Source: Betaproteobacteria bacterium
GTDB taxonomy: Bacteria > Pseudomonadota > Gammaproteobacteria > Burkholderiales > Burkholderiaceae_C
Assembly (NCBI GenBank): GCA_947448675.1
Contig: CANFOR010000012.1
Location: 1-24,510, forward strand
Direction: 5' to 3'
Length of the DNA: 24,510 nucleotides
The first letter of the stretch is position 1. Each line of letters starts with the position of its first letter. The notes beneath the pieces were generated by a model. That model was not told where the DNA came from and did not search any database. It saw nothing but the letters and a program-made list of their open reading frames with translations. The position numbers and the translations under genes are program-made. Below are positions 1 through 8,317 of this stretch, piece by piece.

Positions 1-1
1 C

Positions 2-409
2 CAAGCACTAATGGACGCCGCGCACGAGATGGGCGAGCCCGACTTTGCCGACTCACAGGCAGAAGCCTCTTTGCCCACCAATTTCAACGCCCCCGAGCCG
101 CTAGACAAAAGCAATGCGGCAGCGCCGGCGGACGCCGGTGAGCTCAGCAGCGGCAGCTGGGTCGAGCTGCAGGTAGACGAGCAATGGGTGCGCGCGCAGC
201 TTACCTGGGTCAGCCCGCACCACACCTTGTTTATGTTCACCTCCATGGGCAATAAGGCGCACTCCATGTCACGCCGTACCATTGCCCGCTTGCGCGCCCA
301 AGGCCAAATGCGCATCGTTTCAGAGGGTGGGGTGATGAGCAGCGCACTTGATGCGGTAGCCCATGCGGCGCTGCGCAACACGGTTGAGCAAACCGGTGCA
401 CCGCGCTAA
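2..409 (+). CDS. DUF1631 family protein, C-terminal part (5' end outside window)
   Basis: The reading frame is open from base 2 to a TAA at 407-409, so this is the last ~135 residues of a longer protein. The visible part has an acidic/alanine-rich linker. It is followed by a compact C-terminal block with the pattern GSWVELQVDEQWVRAQLTW, then SPHHTLFMFTSMGNKAHSMS and a basic RTIARLRAQG stretch. From memory this matches the C-terminus of DUF1631 proteins, large betaproteobacterial proteins of unknown function that are sometimes mis-annotated as thymidine phosphorylase. The first ATG in the window (base 11) is internal, not the start. The next gene begins inside its 3' end, which suggests co-transcription. 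Function unknown; family call moderate. Confidence 0.6.
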   Translation, partial: QALMDAAHEMGEPDFADSQAEASLPTNFNAPEPLDKSNAAAPADAGELSSGSWVELQVDEQWVRAQLTWVSPHHTLFMFTSMGNKAHSMSRRTIARLRAQGQMRIVSEGGVMSSALDAVAHAALRNTVEQTGAPR

Positions 410-983
410 GCCCTTGCTCTGGGGTAGTGGGCGCTTATGGCGGGTGGGGCTTTTTCTGCTCTTGCTCTTTGTTGTTGCCCAGTTGAGCGGGCTGCGGGAG
501 CACCTGAGTTTGGCCTATGTGCATGCGCAATTTCGTTCGCACCGTGTACAAGGTGTTTTGCTCTTCACGCTCTTGTTTTGCGTGGGCAATTTGGTGCAAA
601 TTCCGGGTATAGTTTTTTTGGCTGCGGCGGTGCTGGCGCTGGGCAAACTCGAAGGCGCTTTGCTCACTTATGGCGCAGCTTTGGTTGCGTGTACTCTGAG
701 TTTTGCGCTGGTGCGTGGCCTGGGTGGCGATGCCCTGCGCCAAGTGCGCAGCGCTTGGTTGCTGCGCATGCTGCAGTACCTGGACGCACGGCCGCTGCGT
801 CTTGTCATCCTGCTGCGCACACTGATGCAAACCGCGCCGGCCCTCAATTACGCCCTGGCTTTGAGCGGCCTGGCTTGGCGGCCCTACTTGTTGGGCACGG
901 CGCTGGGCCTTCCATTACCAATTGCGCTGTACAGCTGGTTTTTTGATAGCGTGGCACGCTACGCCCACCTGCCCCTGCCATGA
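363..983 (+). CDS. TVP38/TMEM64 (DedA-like, SNARE-associated) membrane protein
   Basis: An up to 206-residue hydrophobic protein with about five membrane segments. The central block GNLVQIPGIVFLAAA followed by a Gly/Ala-rich helix and an arginine (FALVRGLGGD) is the hallmark of the VTT/TVP38 family. The segment LRLVILLRTLMQTAPALNYALALSGL matches the family's second re-entrant region. Family members are inner-membrane proteins linked to lipid scrambling or membrane homeostasis; the substrate here is unknown. The ATG at 363 overlaps the DUF1631 frame by 47 nt. A GTG at 396 is a credible alternative giving a shorter N-terminus, and no strong ribosome site decides between them. The stop TGA overlaps the ATG of the next gene (ATGA at 980-983), implying translational coupling. 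Confidence 0.75.
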   Translation: MRRCATRLSKPVHRAKPLLWGSGRLWRVGLFLLLLFVVAQLSGLREHLSLAYVHAQFRSHRVQGVLLFTLLFCVGNLVQIPGIVFLAAAVLALGKLEGALLTYGAALVACTLSFALVRGLGGDALRQVRSAWLLRMLQYLDARPLRLVILLRTLMQTAPALNYALALSGLAWRPYLLGTALGLPLPIALYSWFFDSVARYAHLPLP

Positions 984-2197
984 GGCCTATGCTCTTGATT
1001 GTGGGCGGCGGCATTGGTGGTTTGGCCGCGTCCATCGCCGCTGGACGCGCCGGTTGGCAAGTCAAGCTGTTCGAGCAGGCCAAGGTCTACACCGAGGTCG
1101 GCGCGGGCATCCAACTCGGGCCCAATGCCATGCGGGTACTCAAGGCCTGGGGCTTGGGCAGCGCCTTGGCCGACTTGGTTTGCGCGCCCCAGTGCCTGCG
1201 TGTGCGCGACGGCCACAGCGGCCAGGAGTTGGGCATCTTGCCCTTGGCCAGCCACATGCAGCAGCGCTACGGCGCGCCCTATTGCACGCTGCACCGGGCC
1301 GACCTGCACCGTGTGCTGTTGCAAGCGGCGGTGCAAAACGGGGTCCGTTTGCATTTGCAATCTGCTATACAAAACATAGCTGTCCACGCACATTCGGTGA
1401 GCCTTAGCGGCCAAAATATCCCTGAATTCGCGGGGCAGAGCTTGCTCGGAGCCGACGGCCTGTGGAGCGCGGTGCGCCAGCACATCTTGCGTGACGGCGC
1501 GCCCCGCGCCACTGGCCATGTGGCCTGGCGCGCCATGCTGCCCGTGCATCAATTGCCGGCGGGCATTGCGGCGGATGAGGTCTCGGTCTGGTTGGCACCG
1601 CAGATGCACCTGGTGTGCTACCCGGTGCGCGGTGGTACACAGATGAATCTGGTGCTCATCGCCGCTGGATCACATGCCGCGCAGCAAAGTGAGGCCGCGC
1701 ACGACTGGAGCCAAGCCGCTGACACTGCCGCCCTGCGCCGCATCGCCAGCGGCCTGCACGACGCGCCAGCGGCCTTGCTAGAGGCCCCCCTGCCGACAGG
1801 GGCGCAGTGGACGCAATGGAGCCTCTACGAGCGCCCCCCGGTCGCTTCTGCAGCACAAATGGCGCAAGGCCGCATCGCGCTCTTGGGCGACGCCGCCCAC
1901 CCGATGCGCCCATACTTGGCGCAAGGTGCCGCCATGGCCTTGGAAGACGCTGCCCAACTGGGTCGCTGCCTGGCGGGCAGCGCGTCTGCCGATGTGCCCG
2001 CCGCATTGCAAGCCTACGCCCAAGCACGCTGGCAGCGCAGCGCCGCCGTGCAGCGCCGCGCCCAGCGCAACGGAGCCATCTTTCATGCCAGTGGCCCGCT
2101 GCGTGCGGCGCGCAACCTCGCTATGCGTGTGGGCGGGGCTCAGCTGCTCGACCTGCCCTGGCTCTATGGCCTGCCTGGTACGCCACCGCCCAAATAA
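980..2197 (+). CDS. FAD-dependent aromatic monooxygenase (salicylate hydroxylase-like)
   Basis: A 405-residue group A flavoprotein monooxygenase. The N-terminal IVGGGIGG dinucleotide-binding motif (residues ~7-14) is followed by the basic/acidic end of the Rossmann fold (VKLFEQ). The middle has the DG motif (LLGADGLWSAVR) and the C-terminal part has the GD motif (IALLGDAAHPMRPYLAQGA). This order and length match salicylate/3-hydroxybenzoate/6-hydroxynicotinate hydroxylase-type enzymes, which use NAD(P)H and O2 to hydroxylate aromatic rings. The substrate cannot be read from sequence. The convergent neighbour is kynureninase, so a role in kynurenine/anthranilate metabolism is conceivable, but it does not look like a typical kynurenine 3-monooxygenase. 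It starts by ATGA overlap with the membrane-protein gene. A GCTAT/ATAGC inverted repeat lies in frame at 1364-1380. Confidence 0.85.
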   Translation: MRPMLLIVGGGIGGLAASIAAGRAGWQVKLFEQAKVYTEVGAGIQLGPNAMRVLKAWGLGSALADLVCAPQCLRVRDGHSGQELGILPLASHMQQRYGAPYCTLHRADLHRVLLQAAVQNGVRLHLQSAIQNIAVHAHSVSLSGQNIPEFAGQSLLGADGLWSAVRQHILRDGAPRATGHVAWRAMLPVHQLPAGIAADEVSVWLAPQMHLVCYPVRGGTQMNLVLIAAGSHAAQQSEAAHDWSQAADTAALRRIASGLHDAPAALLEAPLPTGAQWTQWSLYERPPVASAAQMAQGRIALLGDAAHPMRPYLAQGAAMALEDAAQLGRCLAGSASADVPAALQAYAQARWQRSAAVQRRAQRNGAIFHASGPLRAARNLAMRVGGAQLLDLPWLYGLPGTPPPK

Positions 2198-2233
2198 GCG
2201 CATTGGGTAAGCACATCAAGTAAGCGCATCAGG
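2195..2233. repeat. Three tandem 13-bp repeats across convergent stop codons
   Basis: TAAGCGCATTGGG (2195-2207), TAAGCACATCAAG (2208-2220) and TAAGCGCATCAGG (2221-2233) follow one another without gaps. The first TAA is the monooxygenase stop. The third copy contains the kynureninase stop (2229-2231, read on the minus strand). Because the period is 13, the three TAA triplets fall in all three plus-strand frames. Confidence 0.85.
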
Positions 2234-3557
2234 TTACGGCGTTTTTCAGCTGGTACTGTGGCGCTCGCCACTCTTGTTTTTGGAGCACCTCACGCAGGCT
2301 GTGCGCGGCTTGCCAGACATCTGCATAGCGCGTGTAGAGTGGTGCGACACCAAAGCGGGCGATGTCGGGCGGCCTAAAATCGCCGACCACGCTGCGCGCT
2401 ATCAGGGCTTGCACCACAGCGTAGGCGCGGTTCTCACCGGGCAGGCGCAGGCTCAGTTGCGAGCCGCGTTGTGCGGCCTCGCGCGGGCTGGCCACGGCTA
2501 CGCCCCACTCGGCGCACTGGGCCTCAACCAAGTCGATGAAGAGCGCCACCAGCGCATGCGACTTGGCTTGCAGCGCGGCCATGCCGCCATAGGGCTCGGC
2601 GGTCAGCAGGCTGTCTACGCCGCACTCTAGGGCGGCCATGGCCAGCAGGGGTGGGGTGCCGCATAGGTAACGCGCAATGCCCTGCGCTGGGCTGTAGTCG
2701 CCACTAAAAGCAAAGGGCGCAGCGTGGCCAAACCAACCGGCCAAGGGCTGGGCGGCGCGGTTCACGTGCTGCGGGTGCACCCACACAAAAGCCGGAGCGC
2801 CGGGGCCACCGTTTAAAAATTTGTAGCCGCAACCCACGGCAAAGTCGCAAGCACAGGGGTGGGCCAGGTTTGCACTCGCACCCTCACCATGCACATGCAA
2901 GGCCACCGCGCCCGCGCTGTGCGCCAAGTCCCACACGGTGAGCGCGCCCACCGCATGGGCCTGGGTGTTGAGCGCAGCCATGTCATGCATGGCGCCGCTG
3001 TGGTAGCCCACGTGGGTGAGCAAGAGCACCGCCACCTCGCTGGTGAGCGCCGCCTGCAGCTCGTGGCTTTCGACCAAGCGCAGATCCAAGCCGTGCTGCG
3101 CGCACAGGCTTTGCGCCATGTACAAGTCGGTCGGAAAATTGCCGCGTTCACTCAGCAGCACCCGCGGTGCCTGGGTGTTTGTGCCGCTGCAGCGCTCTGG
3201 CTGTGCCTGAGCAGCTATCAAAATTGCAGCACTGAGCACCTTATAGAGGTTGACCGAAGTGCTGTCGGTGGCTACCACCTCACCGGGCTGCGCGCCGATC
3301 AAGCGGGCAATTTTGTCGCCTACGCGCTGGGGCATGCCCAGCCACCCGGCTTGGTTCCAAGAGCCAATCAAGCCCTGGCCCCATTCGTTTTGCAGCAATG
3401 CGGCCAAGCACGGCGCGGTGCTGCGTGGCAAAGCGCCCAACGAGTTGCCGTCGAGGTAGACCATGCCGCTGGGCAAAAAAAATTGTTCGCGCAGCGCGGC
3501 CAGCGGGTCTTGCGCGTCGAGGGCTTGGCAGTCGGCCAGGGTAGTGGGGGTGTGCAT
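2229..3557 (-). CDS. kynU: Kynureninase
   Basis: PLP enzyme that cleaves L-kynurenine to anthranilate and alanine (and 3-hydroxykynurenine to 3-hydroxyanthranilate) in tryptophan degradation; cytoplasmic. The 442-residue protein shows the family landmarks: YLDGNSLG near residue 34, the SERGNFPTDLYMAQ block near 136, WDLAHSAGA with the PLP-ring Asp at 210, and the Schiff-base lysine in GCGYKFLNGGPGAPAF (Lys246). I chose the ATG at 3557. The open frame extends upstream, but that extension lies antisense-frame within the cyclase gene, is Pro/Cys-rich and does not resemble the family. The start is 37 nt after the cyclase stop, so the two may be co-transcribed. The protein is slightly longer than usual (~416). 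Extra residues lie around 110-130, where a 17-bp palindromic motif (3214-3230) encodes AAILIA. No kynA or kynB is visible. Confidence 0.92.
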   Translation of the reverse strand: MHTPTTLADCQALDAQDPLAALREQFFLPSGMVYLDGNSLGALPRSTAPCLAALLQNEWGQGLIGSWNQAGWLGMPQRVGDKIARLIGAQPGEVVATDSTSVNLYKVLSAAILIAAQAQPERCSGTNTQAPRVLLSERGNFPTDLYMAQSLCAQHGLDLRLVESHELQAALTSEVAVLLLTHVGYHSGAMHDMAALNTQAHAVGALTVWDLAHSAGAVALHVHGEGASANLAHPCACDFAVGCGYKFLNGGPGAPAFVWVHPQHVNRAAQPLAGWFGHAAPFAFSGDYSPAQGIARYLCGTPPLLAMAALECGVDSLLTAEPYGGMAALQAKSHALVALFIDLVEAQCAEWGVAVASPREAAQRGSQLSLRLPGENRAYAVVQALIARSVVGDFRPPDIARFGVAPLYTRYADVWQAAHSLREVLQKQEWRAPQYQLKNAVT

Positions 3558-3594
3558 GCGGACGAGCTTAACGCAGGCTACAGCCGTATGCCGC

Positions 3595-6500
3595 TTATGG
3601 CAGACCCTGCATGGCTTCAAAGTGGCCGCTTTCCTGCATGGTTTGTAGCAAAGCTTGGGCGCGCTGCAAGGCGCTGGCCGAGCTGGGCTCGCGCTGCAGC
3701 GCGGCCAAGACACGGGTGCGCTCAATAAACAAATTGCCCCAGGGGGTGGGCTCGGCCTTGGTGTGCTGCTCCAGGCGCTGGGCGTATTGTTCGGCGGCTT
3801 GCGGCTCGCCTTGTTGCAGGCTGCTTTGCATGGCGTGCTTATAAAACCAAAAATAATTGTGACCCACGCAGCCGGCCTCAATCAAGGCTTGGCCCTGCGC
3901 TAAAGCTTCGCGCACGGTGCCTGCGCTTTGCGCCACCAAGGCGCGGGTGCTGTAGAGCCAAGGGCCAATAAAACGCATGATTTTGAGCGCCTTGGCCAAG
4001 GCCAAGGCCTCGTCCATACTGGCTTGTGCGGCGCTGTGCTCGCCCGCCGCCCACTGAATGCGCGCTTGGCTCTCTAGCAAAAATGCCGTGAAGCGCGGCG
4101 CGCCCAACTCCTGCGCCGCTGCCAAGCCCAATTGCACTTGGTTTTGTGCTTGCGCTGGCTGGGCTTGCTGCAGGTAGAGCCAGCCCGCCGTAAGGCGCGA
4201 CACCACTTGCGCGCGGTGGTGTCCCAGGCGGCGCGCCAGCTCGGCCGAGGCCAAGGCGTCTTCCAGTGCGGCGGGCAGCTCGTTCATGTACATGCGCACC
4301 GTAGCCACCATAAAGCGGTTGGCTGACTCCACGCGGCCCAAGCCATGCGCGTGGCATAGCTGCATACAGCGCTCAAAATAGCCCTGCGCAGTTTGCATGC
4401 GGCTGCCTGCGTAGTGCGCGTCACCTAAGCCACTGAGGGCGAGGGCCTCGTCCAGCGCCGAGCCGCTTTGCAAGGCCCATTGCAGGGCTTGGCCATGCTC
4501 GCTCAGGCATTGCGCCATCTCGCCGCGCGGAAAGTGCAAATTGCCGCGCAAGTAATGCAGCTCACTGCGCTCGGCTACCAGTTGGGCTTGCACGGCCAGT
4601 GGCTCGGCCTGGGCCAGGGCCTGCATGGCCGCGTCGAGTTCGTCAGACATGCGCATGCCCATGGCCAGGCCCAACCAAGCGCGGGCCTGCTGGCCGGGCG
4701 CTTGCGCTTGGGCCAGGGCCTGCTGGTAGCTGGCCTTGGAGTCAGGGATCAAACCCTGTTCGTGCAAGGCACGCCCTTGCAGCAAAAGCAGGTTGACCAC
4801 ATCGGTGCTTTGCGTGGCCACCTCTAGCCCACGCGCCAGCAGCTCGCGCGCACGCTCGTAGTGAAAGGCGGCGAGTTGCTCGTGCGCTGCGTCAAGGTAG
4901 GCACTGGCGGCCTCGGGTGCCTTGGCGCGGTCTAGGTGCTGGGCACGCAAAATTAAATCGATGGCCGCGTAATAAACTGCCGCCTCGCGGTGCATGGCGC
5001 GGGCTACGCTGTGCAAGAGCGCACTGTAGGCACTCTCTTGTACCAAGGCGTGGGCAAAAATCCAGTCTTCACCATGGGCTTTGATGATGTTGGCCATGGC
5101 CAAAGAAGCCGGGTCGTACTGCGCATGCGGCATCAGCTTGCGCAGCAGGCCCAAACCAAAGCGTTGGCCTATCACCGCCGCACATTGGGCTGCGTGGCGG
5201 TCCGTGGCCTCTAGCCGGTCAAGCCGTGCCAACACCACGTTGTGCACCGAGCCAGGCACCGAGCTTTGCCCGGTTTCTGCCGCGTGACGCAAGAGTTGTT
5301 CTAAGAACAAAGGATTGCCATCGGCTTGGGCAATGCAGGCATCGATGGTCTGCGCATGCTCAGGGTTGAACTCCAGCGCTACTTGCCGCGCAGCCTCGGC
5401 AGACAGGGGCCCCACTTCGAGCACATGGGCCCACGGGGGGCTGCCCAGCTGCGCAAAGTAGGCCAGCAAAGGGTCGGCCTGCATGCGGCTGGCCGTGGCC
5501 ACCAGCACGGGCTGGCTGCGCGCCAAGTCGCACAGGGCTTGCAGCTGCGCCAGCTCGGAGGAGGGCATCCAGTGCACGTCTTCAATGCACAGCACAAGTG
5601 GCCGTTGCGCGGCAGCTTGTGTGACCAGTTGGAGCACAAAGTTTCGCAGCGCGGCTTGGCGTGCCGCAGGGTCGAGTGCGTCTAACACCGTGCGCTCTGC
5701 ATTGCCCAGTGGCAGGCGCAGGGTGTCAGAGGCAAAGCCCGCGTCGTCCGCGGCCAGCAGGCCCGTCTGGATGGCACGCTGCACTGCAGCTTGGCGTGCC
5801 AGGATGCCGTCGCTTGGGGCAATGCCCAGCAAAGAGGCAACTAAGGCTGCAATGCCCGACAGGCTTTGTTCTAAACCAAAGTCTAGGTAAGCACAGGCAT
5901 GGCTGGCCATGCCGGCTGCGGTGGACAAGTCGTGCAGGGCTTCGAGCAAGCGGCTTTTGCCAATGCCCGGCTCGCCCCGAAAGTGCAGCAAGCTGCCGTG
6001 GACTGCGCTGCTGCATTGGGCCACGGCTTGGCGCATCAGGGCCAGCTCAGTGTCGCGGCCCAGCAAGCGGCTTTGCGTGCCCTGCGCGGCGTCTTGCAGG
6101 CCCAGCACGCGGTACAGCTTGACGGAGCGGGCAATGCCCTTGAGCACTTTGTCGCCTAAAAATTCGGTTTGCAAACGTGGCCCGCAGGCCGAGCGCTGGG
6201 TGTCGCTCACCACAATATTGCCCGCCCCGGCTTGGCCTTGCACCCGCGCGCCCAGGTTGACGGTTTCTCCCACCACGGCCAAACCCTCGGGGTGGCCCGG
6301 CTCGCCTTGGGTAAACATGACTTCACCAAAGCTAATGCCAATCGACGCTTGCAAGGTGCGGTCATACTGCTGGCTGAGCGCGGGCATCACCTCGGTTTGA
6401 ATCGCCAAGGCCGCGCGTACCGCGCGCAGAGCGTCGTCGCCATGGGCCAGCGGCGCGCCAAAGGCGGCCATCACCGAGTCGCCAATGTAGCGCTCGACGG

Positions 6501-6822
6501 TGCCGCCAAAGGCATGCACGGCTGCCGTGACGCGCTGGGTGTAGCTGCGCACCATGGCGTGCAGGTCTTCCGCGTCGAGCTCGCCCGAGAGGCCGGTATA
6601 GTTGGTAAGGTCGGCAAACACAATGCTCACTGCACGCCGCTCGCCCGTGGCCTTGGGCGGAGGGACCGGCAGGCTCACGGTTGCAGCGGAAAACGCTGCA
6701 ACTACGGCAGGCGCTACAAAAACAGGAGCTGGAGACGTGCTTGCAGCCTGCAACGCAGCCCCACACTCTGCGCAAAAGCGCTGGGTGGGTTTATGCGGGG
6801 CTTGGCAGGCGGGGCAGAGCAT
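3595..6822 (-). CDS. Class III nucleotide cyclase-like / AAA ATPase / TPR regulator
   Basis: A 1075-residue cytoplasmic signalling protein. Residues 1-25 form a zinc ribbon (C3, C6, C17, C20). An Ala/Pro/Val linker follows, then a class III nucleotide cyclase domain at ~60-240 with both metal aspartates (FADLTNYT, D71; IGDSVM, D115) and the transition-state Asn/Arg pair (VNLGAR, N189 and R193). An AAA/STAND-like ATPase begins with Walker A GEPGIGKS (283-290) and has a Walker B-like LCIEDVHW. The rest is TPR-like alpha-helical repeats. This architecture is common in proteobacteria. By hand alignment the purine-selecting Lys is Arg111 (RYIGD) and the second selector (Asp or Thr) is Ala182 (LAVVGETVN), so product and activity are uncertain. 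Upstream is the FAD oxidase gene (34-nt gap); downstream is kynU. No strong Shine-Dalgarno precedes the ATG. Confidence 0.85.
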   Translation of the reverse strand: MLCPACQAPHKPTQRFCAECGAALQAASTSPAPVFVAPAVVAAFSAATVSLPVPPPKATGERRAVSIVFADLTNYTGLSGELDAEDLHAMVRSYTQRVTAAVHAFGGTVERYIGDSVMAAFGAPLAHGDDALRAVRAALAIQTEVMPALSQQYDRTLQASIGISFGEVMFTQGEPGHPEGLAVVGETVNLGARVQGQAGAGNIVVSDTQRSACGPRLQTEFLGDKVLKGIARSVKLYRVLGLQDAAQGTQSRLLGRDTELALMRQAVAQCSSAVHGSLLHFRGEPGIGKSRLLEALHDLSTAAGMASHACAYLDFGLEQSLSGIAALVASLLGIAPSDGILARQAAVQRAIQTGLLAADDAGFASDTLRLPLGNAERTVLDALDPAARQAALRNFVLQLVTQAAAQRPLVLCIEDVHWMPSSELAQLQALCDLARSQPVLVATASRMQADPLLAYFAQLGSPPWAHVLEVGPLSAEAARQVALEFNPEHAQTIDACIAQADGNPLFLEQLLRHAAETGQSSVPGSVHNVVLARLDRLEATDRHAAQCAAVIGQRFGLGLLRKLMPHAQYDPASLAMANIIKAHGEDWIFAHALVQESAYSALLHSVARAMHREAAVYYAAIDLILRAQHLDRAKAPEAASAYLDAAHEQLAAFHYERARELLARGLEVATQSTDVVNLLLLQGRALHEQGLIPDSKASYQQALAQAQAPGQQARAWLGLAMGMRMSDELDAAMQALAQAEPLAVQAQLVAERSELHYLRGNLHFPRGEMAQCLSEHGQALQWALQSGSALDEALALSGLGDAHYAGSRMQTAQGYFERCMQLCHAHGLGRVESANRFMVATVRMYMNELPAALEDALASAELARRLGHHRAQVVSRLTAGWLYLQQAQPAQAQNQVQLGLAAAQELGAPRFTAFLLESQARIQWAAGEHSAAQASMDEALALAKALKIMRFIGPWLYSTRALVAQSAGTVREALAQGQALIEAGCVGHNYFWFYKHAMQSSLQQGEPQAAEQYAQRLEQHTKAEPTPWGNLFIERTRVLAALQREPSSASALQRAQALLQTMQESGHFEAMQGLP
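6680..6702. repeat. Perfect 9-bp inverted repeat inside the cyclase gene
   Basis: GTTGCAGCG (6680-6688), loop gaaaa, CGCTGCAAC (6694-6702). It encodes part of the low-complexity linker (about residues 41-48) between the zinc ribbon and the cyclase domain. It could form a strong hairpin early in the cyclase mRNA. Confidence 0.8.
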
Positions 6823-6856
6823 GGAAGGGCGTGAGAGCTGGGTGGGCCGAGCAAAC

Positions 6857-8317
6857 TTAACGTGCCCGCAGGGCTTTCAAAATAGTGTGCGCCTGATTTT
6901 GGTCGCTCGTTGGTTTGTCAAAAGGTAAGCCGGTTTGGATGGCGGTAGCCACCGCCTGCGATTGAATCCAACACTCTTCATGCAAGCCAGCACCTTGTGT
7001 CCAGCCGCCGGTAAAAAACAATCCCTCGCGGCCTTGAAATTGAACTAAATCGTCTTGCGCCCGGATAGATGCGTTGTCCACGATATTATGCGGAAATGAC
7101 CAAACAATCGGTGCGTGGGTATTGGCATCACACAGCATGTAGAGCGGTGCTACAGAGGGCGTAGCTTGCATGGCCTTGATTTCGTCATCAAGGATTTTTT
7201 TCACATCTTCGCGCGGATTGAGTGTGACCAAAATTTGCGGCCCACCATAGTTGTTGTAGGTTCCACTCTTGGCGTCGTTTTGGTGCTTGTTGCACACATA
7301 GGTCATGGAGTAAGGGTAGGTTTTTCCCCCCACATGGGTGGCGTCGTGCACGGTGACGTTATAGGTGCGCCACAGGTTCACGTCGGGTGGCAAAATGCCT
7401 GTGTAGGTGTGGGCGTAGGCCACGCTAGGCGCATAGCGAACTTTGCGAAGCACATGTTCTTGCAGAGTTTGAATGACTGCACTACCAGACACCATGGGCG
7501 CTATGGCGTCAGAGTGACAGGCAAAAATGACTTGGTCAAACACCTCATCGACCACTTCATTGCGGCTGTTGGTGTAGGAAAGCGTATAGCTGGCTTGCGC
7601 TGGGTTTTGCAAGTTGGCTTGGATGCGCACATCGGCATTCAAGACGATATTACGGTTTAAAAATTGTGCCAAGCGTTTCAGCCAATTTTGCGCCCCATCT
7701 TTAAAATACATGCGCAGAGGGCCATAGGCTGTGCCAAAACCTTCTTGCAAAATGTAGTAGTGCATCACCGCCTTGAAAGACATGTCTGCTGCCTGCTTGT
7801 CAGGGTCCATAAAGTACATGGCATTGACCCGCGGGAAAATGCAGTGCTCGCCAAAGTCTGTGGAGTAAGCAGGGCTGGCAATGTTGTATAAATATTCGCC
7901 AATGCTGCAGTTGGTATTGGGGTGGTCTTTATAGTATTGCGCCGCCTCTGTTTGAAAGCGTGCGTATTCGGCCGCTATGCCTTCGGGCATGGCGCGATGG
8001 TAGTTCAGGCCACCGATGGTGTAGGCGTACGAAGAGGTGTCGGAATAAAAGCAAGCACTGTCTTCGAGCAGACCGTATTCAATGCCGACTTCGTCCATGG
8101 CCTCTAGCACGGAGCTGTAGGCCCGGGTGTTAAAGTCGTTCACGCCCAGGTCGCAAAACCGGTATTCATCGCCCACCGCAATCTGGCGCGACTGGCAGTT
8201 GCCGCCAATGCTGGAACTTTTGTCATACAAAACCACTCGGCCAGGGTAATTGCGCAAGCCCCAGGCTGCCGCCAAACCGGATACGCCAGCACCAACAATT
8301 GCGATACTTTTTTTCAT
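6857..8317 (-). CDS. FAD-dependent amine-oxidase-like oxidoreductase
   Basis: A 486-residue flavoprotein. It starts with a clear FAD-binding Rossmann motif, IVGAGVSGLAAAWGL (residues ~6-20), continues with VVLYDKSSSIGGN, and ends with the FAD-contacting C-terminal block LFFTGGWTQGAGLHEECW. This is the amine oxidase/phytoene desaturase-like superfamily, closest from memory to the predicted NAD/FAD-binding proteins of COG2907. The substrate is unknown. An AGGA ribosome site lies about 8 nt before the ATG at 8317. The gene and its upstream region are visibly richer in A and T than the neighbours (many AAA, TTT and ATT codons), which suggests a different origin. It stands 34 nt upstream of the cyclase gene on the same strand. 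No signal peptide is evident. Confidence 0.75.
   Translation of the reverse strand: MKKSIAIVGAGVSGLAAAWGLRNYPGRVVLYDKSSSIGGNCQSRQIAVGDEYRFCDLGVNDFNTRAYSSVLEAMDEVGIEYGLLEDSACFYSDTSSYAYTIGGLNYHRAMPEGIAAEYARFQTEAAQYYKDHPNTNCSIGEYLYNIASPAYSTDFGEHCIFPRVNAMYFMDPDKQAADMSFKAVMHYYILQEGFGTAYGPLRMYFKDGAQNWLKRLAQFLNRNIVLNADVRIQANLQNPAQASYTLSYTNSRNEVVDEVFDQVIFACHSDAIAPMVSGSAVIQTLQEHVLRKVRYAPSVAYAHTYTGILPPDVNLWRTYNVTVHDATHVGGKTYPYSMTYVCNKHQNDAKSGTYNNYGGPQILVTLNPREDVKKILDDEIKAMQATPSVAPLYMLCDANTHAPIVWSFPHNIVDNASIRAQDDLVQFQGREGLFFTGGWTQGAGLHEECWIQSQAVATAIQTGLPFDKPTSDQNQAHTILKALRAR

Noticed and set aside
2859..3728. 289-codon plus-strand open frame opposite kynU and the cyclase gene end
   Set aside because: Spans two well-supported minus-strand genes and has no recognisable domain or ribosome site; a shadow frame.
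3558..3881. 108-residue N-terminal extension of kynureninase
   Set aside because: Overlaps the cyclase coding region out of frame, is Pro/Cys-rich and unlike the family; the ATG at 3557 gives the expected kynureninase start.
5378..5394. GCTA-N9-CAGC match to the palindrome family
   Set aside because: One mismatch and a GC-rich core; expected by chance in sequence of this composition, so not counted.
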